From NCBI RefSeq assembly GCF_024741135.1, contig NZ_JANSUY010000011.1:62001-126000 (forward strand): a stretch of 64,000 bases of DNA. The letters run 5' to 3'. Source of the stretch: Aquiflexum gelatinilyticum (GTDB lineage: Bacteria > Bacteroidota > Bacteroidia > Cytophagales > Cyclobacteriaceae). Positions 1 through 8,888 of this stretch are shown here, in pieces; position 1 is the stretch's first letter; each line of letters starts with the position of its first letter. Below the pieces are notes generated by a model that did not search any database, was not told the DNA's origin, and saw only the letters and a program-made list of their open reading frames with translations. Both the position numbers and the translations under genes were made by a program.

Positions 1-98
1 CTTTTCACATACACTTGTCAGTATTTTGTCGTCCCAAAAACTTTGTTCGTCCTGAAATTACTTACTTCTTGTTTCGTGATTAACTATTGGATGGAGTT

Positions 99-215
99 AT
101 GGAAAAGAAAGATTGGATACTCTTTGTATGGATTATCGTAGTCCTAATCCTCATCCTTTTTGTGTATTTCATTTTCGAAAAGCGGATTGAGGCAATACCG
201 GATAATATCAAGTGA
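99..215 (+). CDS. Putative small single-helix membrane peptide (38 aa)
   Basis: A short open frame from ATG to TGA encodes 38 residues. It has a charged start (MEKKD), about 21 strongly hydrophobic residues (positions 6-26) and a charged, soluble tail. That is the layout of a one-pass membrane peptide. It lies 201 bases upstream of the giant T9SS gene on the same strand. No family is recognised. The hydrophobic run is the only support, so it could be a chance frame. Confidence 0.35.
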   Translation: MEKKDWILFVWIIVVLILILFVYFIFEKRIEAIPDNIK

Positions 216-416
216 TAAATGCCGATATCCAAATTATCATCGCTTGGTCAGCTGAAAAAGCCGGGTTGCTTTATAGGCTTAGTTCTTTTTAAGGATGAAG
301 AGTTAAATAAAATAGACAGGTTATTTTAAGTGCCTTTTTCAAAAAATTCGACACGCATATAAATTATTTTAACGATAACCATTTCGGTTTACAGCCGAAC
401 ATAAAAACCAAGAAGT
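216..416. other. Leader region upstream of the giant secreted protein gene
   Basis: No convincing gene. A 36-codon frame at 219-329 has no recognisable features. A small hairpin (TTCGG at 383-387, CCGAA at 395-399) lies 18 bases before the start codon at 417. No TAnnTTTG promoter box was found here. Confidence 0.4.
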
Positions 417-3400
417 ATGAAAACAACTTTACTCTTTTTCTTATGTCTTATTGGCCAATCACTTTCGGCCAAAACAATTACAGTCACCAATGGGAATGAT
501 GCCGGTCTGGGAAGTTTAAGAAATGCCTTAGAACAGACTCGGGATGGGGATGTCATTGAGTTTTCCGGCGTTGAGGAGGTGACCCTTATTTCTAGTATCC
601 TAAACATCAATGAAAATGTGACCATAAAAGGGAATGGCACCACCCTGCGGGCAAATTTTTCGCCCCTCATGAAGGTAGCGACAAATGCCACTGTCCGTTG
701 GGAGAGGTTTAATTTTGAGGTCCCTTCAAATTCTTTCAGCCAATTGGTATCCCCTAAAAAAGCCAGAGTGATATTTGAGGTTTGCCGTGGCCAATGGGAA
801 AACCCAAATCCATCTATGACCAATACATCCAAAAACAGTACTGAAATAGTGATGGAAGAATTACGTAAAGGAGGGGGAATCAATTATTTTGTAACTCCCT
901 GCCCTGATCCTGATAACTGTGGTGGTGGCGGTGGCGGTGGTGGTGGTGACAACCCTAGTTGTTCCATTTCAGTAATTACCCGCAATATTACTGTTCAGTT
1001 ATCATCCGGAGGCAATGTCACAATCACACCAGACCAGATCAATAATGGTTCCACTGGAACTTGTGGCCCGATCTCCTTCAGCCTTAGCAGAACTTTTTTT
1101 ACGTGTGATGAAATCGGACCTAACATTGTTACCCTCTCGGTTATTGATGCCAATGGCAGTATTTCTAATGCCTCGGCTACCGTAACCGTGGTGGATAATA
1201 CTGCGCCGAGTATCGCCTCACCACAGCCTGTTGTTGTAAATACATCCAATTGTACCGCAAACGTGTCCTTAACAACACCGCCTGTACTTGACGCATGTGG
1301 TATCTCCTCCATCACCCGCAACCCAAGTACCAACACTTTCCCTGTAGGAGTTACATCAGTTGTATGGACGGTAACAGATGTCAACGGCAATACCGCTACT
1401 ACCACACAAACAGTTACCGTACGTGATGCGACGCCCCCTGCTTTCACCACTACACCCCAAAATATTACTGTAAACGGTGCACCGAATTGTGCCACCGTTT
1501 CGTTAACACCACCCTCCGCTTCAGACAATTGCGGTAATACTTCAATCACCCGCAGTCCCGAGGGCAACAACTTCTGTATTGGAACAACTTCTGTAGTGTG
1601 GACGGCCACTGACGCCAGTGGCAATACCGCCACGATAACGCAAAATGTAACTGTACGTGATGTAACGCCACCTACTTTCACCACCACACCACAAAATCTT
1701 ACAGTAAATGGCGCACCAAATTGTACCGCTGTTACTCTTTCAACCCCGGCAGCAACTGATAATTGGAGTAACGTAACCATCACCAGCAACGTAGCCAGTG
1801 GATCGTCATTTTGTATTGGAACAACTGCTGTTGTGTGGACCGCAACGGATGCCAGCGGCAACACCGCTACTTTTACACAAACCATAACTGTACGTGATGT
1901 AACGCCGCCTATGGTTACCACGCCACAACCTGTAAACGTAAATGGTGCACCATGCACGGCGGTTGTCAACTTAACGCTCCCTGCGGCCACCGATAATACT
2001 GGCATCGCCTCCATTACCCGTATCCCTGCAGGGGACACCTTCACTGTTGGAACAACTGATGTTTTATGGACGATAGCAGACAATAGTGGAAACACCACCT
2101 TAGTAACACAGCAGGTAGTTGTTGCTGATGTTACACCCCCCACCGTTGTAACCAGAAATATAACTGTTCAACTTGATGCAAATGGATCTTTAAGCATTAC
2201 TGATGATTCGGTTGACAATGGATCTACAGATGCATGTGGACCTGTTACACTTTCAGTAAGCAAAAAAACATTTGACTGCGGAAATATCGGGACCAACACT
2301 GTTACGCTTACTGTTACAGATAACAGTGGCAACAGTGCCCAATCAACAGCTATTGTTACCGTACAAGGAGCCAGTATCACATACTACCTAGATAACGATG
2401 GCGATGGTTTTGGTAATCCCCAGAACAGTACCACACTTTGCAGCAACACACCACCCATTGGTTATGTAACCAACAATACCGACTGTAACGATAACAATGC
2501 AGCTATCAGCCCCAACACTGTTTGGTACAAGGATGCAGATAATGATGGTTACAGCGATGGCACCACTCAAATACAGTGCGCGCAGCCAACGAATTTCAGA
2601 CTTGCAAGTGCATTGACGGCGACAAACGGCGATTGCGATGAAAACAATTCAAACATCAACCCCGGTGCAAGCGAGGCATGCGATGGTATAGACAACAATT
2701 GTAATGGACAGATTGATGAAGGGTCAACTTCTACATTCTACCTCGATTCAGACGGAGATGGTTTTGGTAACCCTTCTGTTAGCCTACAAGCCTGTTTAGC
2801 ACCTGAGAATTATGTGACCAACAATACTGATTGTGATGACAGTAGGGCAGATATTAATCCGAACACAGTTTGGTATGAAGATAGGGACGGTGATGGATTT
2901 CCAAGTAACAGGACACTAACCGGTTGTAGCAGACCTCAGTTTTTTTACGGCGGCGTATTTTCAACAACCTTTACATTAGGCAAACTTGCTTCTGAATTAA
3001 CAGGTTTAACGGTGGATTGTGATGATACTGAGGCCTCGGTTAGTCCAGGTACATTATGGTATAAAGATGCCGACAATGATGGATTCAGTGATGGTACCAG
3101 TCAGCAAAGTTGCTTCCAGCCATCAGGGTATAAAAGCGCAGGAAATGTGGTTCCAGGCGGTGATTGTAATGATGCGGATGCTGCTATAAATCCCAATACA
3201 AGGTGGTATCCAGACCTAGATAATGACAACTATAGTAATGGTAATTTTATTGTACAATGTGCACGCCCTGAAAATTATAAGCTTCTGAGAGAGTTGACAT
3301 CAACCGTTGGAGATTGTAATGATAACGATGAATCAATCAATCCAAATACCTTATGGTTTAAAGACCAAGATGGGGATGGTTATACAAATGGTCAAACCCT

Positions 3401-6380
3401 AAGGCAGTGTTCTAGGCCGGAAAATTATAAGCTTCAATCCGAATTAACCAATTTCGCTACTGATTGTAATGATCTGGATAATGAAATCAATCCTGTAACT
3501 AAATGGTATAAAGATGCAGACAATGACGGTTACAGCGAAGGTACCACCGTTACACAATGCTTACAGCCTTTGGGTTACAGACTAGAAAGTGATTTAATAG
3601 GTACAAGCGGAGATTGCAATGATAGTGATGCAACTATCATGCCGGGTGCAACCGAAGTCTGCGGCAACGGAAAAGATGATGACTGCAACTTGGCTACAAG
3701 CGATGTATGTGCATTGCCGGATACAGATGAAGATGGGGTAGCTGATGAAGATGACTGTGCACCAAACGATGCCACAAAGTATCGTAACGGAACTTTCTTC
3801 ATTGATACAGACAATGATGGTTATGATAACGGTCAGGCGGTAATATGTTATGGCGAAGAAATACCTAACGGGTATAAAGCCACCACACTTGGTACCGATT
3901 GTGATGATACCAATGCTGCGATAACGGTATCACGCACCTGGTATCAAGATGCAGACAATGACGGTTACAGCGAAGGTACCACCGTTACACAATGTTTGCA
4001 GCCTTTGGGTTACAGACTAGAAAGTGATTTAATTGCTACAAACGGAGATTGTAATGACAGTGATGCAACTATCAACCCTGGTGCAACTGAAGTCTGCGGC
4101 AACGGAAAAGATGATGACTGCAACTTGGCTACAAGCGATGTATGTGCATTGCCGGATACAGATGAAGATGGAGTAGCTGATGAAGATGACTGTGCACCAA
4201 ACGATGCCACAAAGTATCGTAACGGAACTTTCTTCATTGACACAGACAATGATGGTTATGATAATGGTCAGGCGGTAATATGTTATGGAGAAGAAATACC
4301 TAACGGGTATAAAGCCACCACACTTGGTACCGATTGTGATGATACCAATGCTGCGATAACGGTATCGCGCACCTGGTATCAAGATGCAGACAATGACGGT
4401 TACAGCGAAGGTACCACCGTTACACAATGTTTGCAGCCTTTGGGTTACAGACTAGAAAGTGATTTAATTGCTACAAACGGAGATTGTAATGACAGTGATG
4501 CAACTATCAACCCTGGTGCAACTGAAGTCTGCGGCAACGGAAAAGATGATGACTGCAACTTGGCTACAAGCGATGTATGTGCATTGCCGGATACAGATGA
4601 AGATGGAGTAGCTGATGAAGATGACTGTGCACCAAACGATGCCACAAAGTATCGTAACGGAACTTTCTTCATTGACACAGACAATGATGGTTATGATAAT
4701 GGTCAGGCGGTAATATGTTATGGAGAAGAAATACCTAACGGGTATAAAGCCACCACACTTGGTACCGATTGTGATGATACCAATGCTGCGATAACGGTAT
4801 CGCGCACCTGGTATCAAGATACAGATAATGATGGCTATAGTAACGGAAACACCTTGACGCAGTGTACACGCCCTCAAGGCTACAAACTCTCAAGTGAACT
4901 AACCGCTACAACAGGAGACTGCAATGATGACAATTCAGCCATCAACCCTGGAGCATCCGAAGCATGCGATGGTATCGATAACAATTGCAACTTGCAGACA
5001 GACGAAGGCTTCCCTGATGCCAATAATAATGGTGTAGCGGATTGTGTGGATCCCGATAATGACATGATCAGTTTCACCTTGATCAATGCAGGCACCAATA
5101 CAGATATTTTGACCTTGACCGACGGTCTTCAGGTCAGTCAGAACCAAGTTCAGGGTCTGAGTCTGAATATCAGGGCGAACACCAATCCATCGGTGGTAGG
5201 AAGTGTATTCATCACCCTATCTGGACCAGTGAACCGAACGATAACCGAAAATGTGGCACCATATGCGCTGTTCGGGGATAAAAACGGAGATTATAACGGA
5301 CGTTCACTGCCTGCCGGTAATTATACCCTAACGGCAACTCCCTATACGCAAACCAACAGAAGAGGAACTGTTGGCGCAACCACTACTATTCAGTTCTCCA
5401 TTGTTCCTGAAACTGTCTCAGTGACCGGAATAACAACCACACCTTCAACTGCATCGATTGCTGTTGGAAGTACCCTTCAAGTGACTGCAACAGTATTGCC
5501 TTCCAATGCAATCAACAAGACGGTGGTATGGTCCACTTCCGACCAAGAAGTGGCAACCGTAAGTACATCCGGGCTTGTAAGTGCAATAAGCCCAGGAGAG
5601 GCAATAATTACTGCAACGACACAGGATGGCAATTTCTTTGACATTACGGAGGTGACAGTCACCAATGCTTCTCCTCTAAGTATTGGAAGCTTTACCCTGA
5701 TCAATGCAGGCACGGATACAGATATTTTAACCTTGACAGACGGTCTTCAGATCAGCCAAAGCCAGATTCAGGGACTGAGTCTGAACATCAGGGCGAACAC
5801 CAATCCTTCAGTAGTAGGAAGTGTTTTCCTCAGGATCTCCGGCCCAATAAACCGTACAATAACTGAAAATGTGGCACCATATGCGCTCTTTGGAGATAAA
5901 AACGGTAATTATAATGGAAGGAATCTGCCTGTTGGTAACTATACGCTAGAAGCTACACCTTATTCCCAATCCAATAGAAGAGGGACTATGGGCTCAACCA
6001 GGACAATTAAATTCTCCATTACTTCGGATGCATTCAGAATGGATGGAACAAATGCAGAATCAGACGAATCCGATAATCCTGAAGAGAATGCCGATGTGAT
6101 GGAGAAAGAAGTTCAGGCAAGAGATATCCCAAGGATTACCAGAATGTATCCAAATCCTGTTGCGGAGATTATCAATCTTGAGCTTTCGGGACAAGTAGAA
6201 GAGCATCTAGAAGTCAGTATTTACGACCTGAAAGGAGTCCGCTTATTTAATCAGGAGCTTAAATCAGAAGATGGTACACTGATGCTTGATATTTCAGATT
6301 TAAGGTTGAAACCGGGAATGTTTGTCCTAATGGTAAATACCAACGGGTACCTCCAGACATTCAAGTTCCTGAAAAAGTAA
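417..6380 (+). CDS. Giant modular secreted protein with HYR, MopE-type metal-binding repeats and T9SS sorting domain
   Basis: This 1987-residue protein is probably exported by Sec and then carried across the outer membrane by the type IX system. Order by eye: signal peptide (1-18); a segment resembling the start of beta-helix proteins (19-160); a nine-glycine linker (169-177); four to five HYR/Ig-like modules (about 182-650) with repeated WTATDASGNTAT-type blocks; a long Asp/Asn/Cys-rich array (about 655-1546) built from DxDxDG and DCNDxxxxINP motifs like the MopE metal-binding family; two copies of an FTLINAGT...YALFGDKNG module (about 1553-1663 and 1758-1870) flanking a Big_2 Ig-like domain (about 1665-1752); an acidic linker; and a T9SS type A domain (about 1908-1987, MYPNPV...LKPGMFVLMV...FKFLKK). 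The Asp-rich array probably binds calcium and stiffens the stalk. An adhesin or surface-layer role is an inference; no catalytic domain is visible. A terminator follows directly. Confidence 0.9.
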   Translation: MKTTLLFFLCLIGQSLSAKTITVTNGNDAGLGSLRNALEQTRDGDVIEFSGVEEVTLISSILNINENVTIKGNGTTLRANFSPLMKVATNATVRWERFNFEVPSNSFSQLVSPKKARVIFEVCRGQWENPNPSMTNTSKNSTEIVMEELRKGGGINYFVTPCPDPDNCGGGGGGGGGDNPSCSISVITRNITVQLSSGGNVTITPDQINNGSTGTCGPISFSLSRTFFTCDEIGPNIVTLSVIDANGSISNASATVTVVDNTAPSIASPQPVVVNTSNCTANVSLTTPPVLDACGISSITRNPSTNTFPVGVTSVVWTVTDVNGNTATTTQTVTVRDATPPAFTTTPQNITVNGAPNCATVSLTPPSASDNCGNTSITRSPEGNNFCIGTTSVVWTATDASGNTATITQNVTVRDVTPPTFTTTPQNLTVNGAPNCTAVTLSTPAATDNWSNVTITSNVASGSSFCIGTTAVVWTATDASGNTATFTQTITVRDVTPPMVTTPQPVNVNGAPCTAVVNLTLPAATDNTGIASITRIPAGDTFTVGTTDVLWTIADNSGNTTLVTQQVVVADVTPPTVVTRNITVQLDANGSLSITDDSVDNGSTDACGPVTLSVSKKTFDCGNIGTNTVTLTVTDNSGNSAQSTAIVTVQGASITYYLDNDGDGFGNPQNSTTLCSNTPPIGYVTNNTDCNDNNAAISPNTVWYKDADNDGYSDGTTQIQCAQPTNFRLASALTATNGDCDENNSNINPGASEACDGIDNNCNGQIDEGSTSTFYLDSDGDGFGNPSVSLQACLAPENYVTNNTDCDDSRADINPNTVWYEDRDGDGFPSNRTLTGCSRPQFFYGGVFSTTFTLGKLASELTGLTVDCDDTEASVSPGTLWYKDADNDGFSDGTSQQSCFQPSGYKSAGNVVPGGDCNDADAAINPNTRWYPDLDNDNYSNGNFIVQCARPENYKLLRELTSTVGDCNDNDESINPNTLWFKDQDGDGYTNGQTLRQCSRPENYKLQSELTNFATDCNDLDNEINPVTKWYKDADNDGYSEGTTVTQCLQPLGYRLESDLIGTSGDCNDSDATIMPGATEVCGNGKDDDCNLATSDVCALPDTDEDGVADEDDCAPNDATKYRNGTFFIDTDNDGYDNGQAVICYGEEIPNGYKATTLGTDCDDTNAAITVSRTWYQDADNDGYSEGTTVTQCLQPLGYRLESDLIATNGDCNDSDATINPGATEVCGNGKDDDCNLATSDVCALPDTDEDGVADEDDCAPNDATKYRNGTFFIDTDNDGYDNGQAVICYGEEIPNGYKATTLGTDCDDTNAAITVSRTWYQDADNDGYSEGTTVTQCLQPLGYRLESDLIATNGDCNDSDATINPGATEVCGNGKDDDCNLATSDVCALPDTDEDGVADEDDCAPNDATKYRNGTFFIDTDNDGYDNGQAVICYGEEIPNGYKATTLGTDCDDTNAAITVSRTWYQDTDNDGYSNGNTLTQCTRPQGYKLSSELTATTGDCNDDNSAINPGASEACDGIDNNCNLQTDEGFPDANNNGVADCVDPDNDMISFTLINAGTNTDILTLTDGLQVSQNQVQGLSLNIRANTNPSVVGSVFITLSGPVNRTITENVAPYALFGDKNGDYNGRSLPAGNYTLTATPYTQTNRRGTVGATTTIQFSIVPETVSVTGITTTPSTASIAVGSTLQVTATVLPSNAINKTVVWSTSDQEVATVSTSGLVSAISPGEAIITATTQDGNFFDITEVTVTNASPLSIGSFTLINAGTDTDILTLTDGLQISQSQIQGLSLNIRANTNPSVVGSVFLRISGPINRTITENVAPYALFGDKNGNYNGRNLPVGNYTLEATPYSQSNRRGTMGSTRTIKFSITSDAFRMDGTNAESDESDNPEENADVMEKEVQARDIPRITRMYPNPVAEIINLELSGQVEEHLEVSIYDLKGVRLFNQELKSEDGTLMLDISDLRLKPGMFVLMVNTNGYLQTFKFLKK
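3504..4808 (+). repeat. Three tandem 435-bp repeats inside the T9SS gene
   Basis: Units start at 3504, 3939 and 4374, each at a TGGTAT (Trp-Tyr) codon pair, and encode 145 residues. By eye, units 2 and 3 are identical over all 435 bases. Unit 1 differs at scattered, mostly synonymous positions. A diverged fourth start follows at 4809. The unit length is a multiple of three, so copy-number change would keep the reading frame. Confidence 0.9.
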
Positions 6381-6406
6381 GCTGAAAAGCTGCAAACTTA
6401 AATACC

Positions 6407-6445
6407 AGCCTCCAAAGTCAAGTTTTGATTTTGGAGGCTTTTTAT
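6407..6445 (+). terminator. Rho-independent terminator after the T9SS gene
   Basis: A ten-base stem (AGCCTCCAAA at 6407-6416 with TTTGGAGGCT at 6430-6439) is followed by a T-rich run. It lies 27 bases after the stop codon. Confidence 0.8.
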
Positions 6446-6659
6446 TGTTCATCTGGCTCAAAAAAAATGAATTGGTGTTGTTTGGAATTAAAAACTGAGT
6501 TTGATAAGTTGGTTTAAAAAGGCATAATTAAAAATGATATTGGTAATTGAGGTAGAAACTTTTCAACCTTGTTACCTTAATAACTTTGAAACCCCATCCC
6601 CAATTTCAAAATTTTCCGATCTTCCAATCCGCCACAGCGTACAAGTTCTTTCGATTTCT

Positions 6660-6667
6660 TACCTTTG
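6660..6667 (+). promoter_or_regulatory. TAnnTTTG -7 box of the ABC-F gene
   Basis: TACCTTTG matches the Bacteroidota -7 consensus and lies 20 bases before the ATG at 6688. This supports 6688 as the start instead of the longer frame from 6586. The -33 element is not clear. Confidence 0.55.
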
Positions 6668-6687
6668 CGGCTTCAATTTTAGAATCC

Positions 6688-8322
6688 ATGATTTCAGTAG
6701 ACAATATCTCCGTCATTCATGGCGGCAAAGCGCTCTTCAGTGATGTGTCATTTTCCATCAACGAAAACGACAAAATAGCCCTGATGGGCAAAAACGGCGC
6801 CGGCAAATCCACCATGCTCAAAATCATCGCCGGCGGGACCAAGCCTTCCTCAGGGGGCGTTTCCGCTCCAAAAGGTGCGGTGATCGCTTACCTGCCGCAG
6901 CATTTGTTGACAGCAGATGACTGTACGGTTTTTGAGGAAACATCCAAGGCTTTTGCTTCCTACCTCGACATGAAAACCGAGATCGAAAGGCTCAATGAAG
7001 AACTAACTGTTCGTACTGACTATGACTCCGAAGATTACTACAAAATCATCGAGCAGGTTTCCGAACTCAGTGAAAAGTTTTACGCCATCGAGGAAGTCAA
7101 CTACGAAGCAGAAGTAGAAAAAGTACTTTTGGGATTGGGATTTGAAAGAAAAGATTTCAAAAGATCGACATCTGAGTTTTCGGGTGGATGGAGGATGAGG
7201 ATCGAACTTGCCAAGATACTTTTGCAAAAACCTGATTTGATCCTTTTAGATGAACCTACCAACCACCTTGACATAGAATCCATCCAATGGTTGGAGGAAT
7301 TTTTGACCCAAAAAGCAAAAGCCGTAGTGGTCATCTCCCACGACCGGGCATTTGTGGACAACATCACCACCAGGACTATTGAAGTAACAATGGGCCGGAT
7401 CTATGACTACAAAGCAAAATACAGCCATTACCTAGTACTTAGGAAGGAGCGCCGCGAGCAGCAACAGAAGCATTTCGAAGAGCAGCAGCGGACCATTGCC
7501 GATATTCAGGAATTCATCGACCGCTTCAAGGGCACCTATTCCAAAACACTTCAGGTACAGTCAAGGGTGAAAATGCTGGAAAAAATGGAAATTATTGAGG
7601 TGGACGAAGTAGATACCTCAGCCTTGAAGTTGCGCTTCCCGCCTTCTCCCAGATCAGGAAAATATCCTGTAATCGTTGAAGAACTTACCAAATCCTATGG
7701 TGACCATGTTGTGTTCAAGGATGCGAGCATGATCATCGAACAAGGTCAGAAAGTCTCTTTTGTAGGCAAAAACGGTGAAGGAAAATCCACCATGATCAAG
7801 GCCATCATGGGAGAAATTGATTTTCAGGGCAAATGTGAATTGGGCCACAATGCCATGATCGGCTACTTTGCCCAGAATCAGGCTTCTTTATTGGATGAAA
7901 GTCTCACCATATTTGAAACCATAGATAACATCGCTGTGGGAGAAATCCGAGGCAAAATCAAGGATTTGTTGGGTGCTTTTATGTTCAAGGGAGACGACAT
8001 CAACAAAAAAGTAAAGGTCCTATCCGGTGGGGAAAAGACGAGGTTGGCGATGATCAAATTGCTTCTTGAACCGGTCAACCTCCTGATCCTCGATGAACCT
8101 ACTAATCACCTGGATATGAAAACCAAAGACATCATCAAAGATGCATTGAAGGCTTTTGACGGCACTTTGATCATCGTATCCCACGATCGGGATTTCTTGG
8201 ATGGCTTGGTAACAAAAGTGTTTGAATTTGGAAACAAACGGGTGAAGGAACATTTTGAAGACATCAATGGATTTTTGAGAAATAAGAAATTGGAGAATTT
8301 GAGAGAGGTGGAGAGAAAATAG
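6688..8322 (+). CDS. ABC-F family ATPase (Uup/YbiT-like)
   Basis: A cytoplasmic protein of 544 residues with two fused ABC ATPase domains and no membrane segments. ABC-F proteins bind the ribosomal E site and act in translation or antibiotic protection. Walker A motifs GKNGAGKST and GKNGEGKST, signatures FSGGWRMR and LSGGEKTR, and Walker B runs ending [10 protein letters not shown] occur in both halves. A charged linker rich in Glu, Gln and Arg joins them. The start is set at MISVDNISVIHGG, where homologous N-termini begin, just behind a -7 box. A second ABC-F gene, the EttA type, lies at 21258. Which subgroup this one belongs to needs a tree. Confidence 0.93.
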   Translation: MISVDNISVIHGGKALFSDVSFSINENDKIALMGKNGAGKSTMLKIIAGGTKPSSGGVSAPKGAVIAYLPQHLLTADDCTVFEETSKAFASYLDMKTEIERLNEELTVRTDYDSEDYYKIIEQVSELSEKFYAIEEVNYEAEVEKVLLGLGFERKDFKRSTSEFSGGWRMRIELAKILLQKPDLILLDEPTNHLDIESIQWLEEFLTQKAKAVVVISHDRAFVDNITTRTIEVTMGRIYDYKAKYSHYLVLRKERREQQQKHFEEQQRTIADIQEFIDRFKGTYSKTLQVQSRVKMLEKMEIIEVDEVDTSALKLRFPPSPRSGKYPVIVEELTKSYGDHVVFKDASMIIEQGQKVSFVGKNGEGKSTMIKAIMGEIDFQGKCELGHNAMIGYFAQNQASLLDESLTIFETIDNIAVGEIRGKIKDLLGAFMFKGDDINKKVKVLSGGEKTRLAMIKLLLEPVNLLILDEPTNHLDMKTKDIIKDALKAFDGTLIIVSHDRDFLDGLVTKVFEFGNKRVKEHFEDINGFLRNKKLENLREVERK

Positions 8323-8333
8323 AATTATTAGCT

Positions 8334-8881
8334 TTAGGCCTATGAAGTCAGTATACAACGAAATATTTAAGCAACTACTGATAGAATACAATCTGTCAGA
8401 CGACTTTTCATTTTCGGTAGACTTACCGACAGAAGTTCAAGAAATTCTAGCCGACAAAATATTAATCACAGACCTTGGTGTAACTTTAAAATCATTTGAC
8501 AAACTTCACCAAGCAACGCAGGAATGGGAAAATCAATCCATAATTGAAGATAGCGAAAATCACTTTCACGTTGAATGGCTTATAGAAACTTCTGACAATA
8601 AAAAAGCCTTTATGCTTGGTATAAAAACTTTGATTTTACTTGCAGACAAATTTCAAAAGGAAAAAATTAAAGGTATTAGGTTTTGGTATTCATTTCAGAC
8701 ACCTAAACTTGGACGACTTTGGGCTATAGAAAACAATCTTGACGAAGAAGATGACAAGCATTTTATCAGTGACAGACTTAGTTTTTATAAATTGCGTGAC
8801 GGAGAAGAAGTAATTTCTACAAAGAAAAATGAAAATGAATTTTGTGCATTGCTGATTATCGACATATGAAAAATGGCCTAA
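8334..8881. repeat. 7-bp inverted repeat bracketing the orphan gene
   Basis: TTAGGCC (8334-8340) lies just before the start codon and its reverse complement GGCCTAA (8875-8881) just after the stop codon of the 175-aa gene. The gene fills almost the whole interval. The repeat is short, so chance is possible. A similar layout surrounds the orphan membrane gene near 48.4 kb. Confidence 0.4.
8342..8869 (+). CDS. Hypothetical protein, 175 aa, AT-rich orphan
   Basis: Not recognised. The protein appears soluble, without a signal peptide or membrane segment, rich in Asp, Glu, Lys and Phe, and ends in a hydrophobic strand (CALLIIDI). The gene looks more AT-rich than its neighbours and uses GAC for Asp often. 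It sits 19 bases after the ABC-F stop on the same strand, inside a short inverted repeat. Late acquisition is plausible. It could be a lone immunity-type or cassette protein, but nothing in the sequence shows a function. Confidence 0.6.
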   Translation: MKSVYNEIFKQLLIEYNLSDDFSFSVDLPTEVQEILADKILITDLGVTLKSFDKLHQATQEWENQSIIEDSENHFHVEWLIETSDNKKAFMLGIKTLILLADKFQKEKIKGIRFWYSFQTPKLGRLWAIENNLDEEDDKHFISDRLSFYKLRDGEEVISTKKNENEFCALLIIDI

Positions 8882-8888
8882 GTTTACC

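Larger units (their letters stand above)
6381..6687. other. Intergenic region between the T9SS gene and the ABC-F gene
   Basis: It holds the terminator at 6407-6445 and the promoter box at 6660-6667. The rest is AT-rich without a supported gene. An open frame runs upstream from the ABC-F start to 6586, but it would begin ahead of the promoter box and lacks family similarity. Confidence 0.6.

Noticed and set aside
995-2143. A 382-codon open frame on the minus strand inside the T9SS gene
   Set aside because: It is antisense to the repeated HYR modules. Its own repeats simply mirror theirs, and the composition (Val/Thr-rich) has no family sense.
3575-4877. Several repeated 79-137 codon antisense frames
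   Set aside because: They recur at exactly 435-base spacing as shadows of the tandem repeats on the plus strand.
6534-6743. A 69-codon plus-strand frame ahead of the ABC-F gene
   Set aside because: It overlaps the promoter box and the ABC-F start in another frame, with no domain or hydrophobic signal.
8334-8881. Possible integron attC sites around the orphan gene
   Set aside because: Only a GCCTAA-like core is present. An attC site needs paired R and L boxes in one hairpin downstream of the gene, and no integrase is near.
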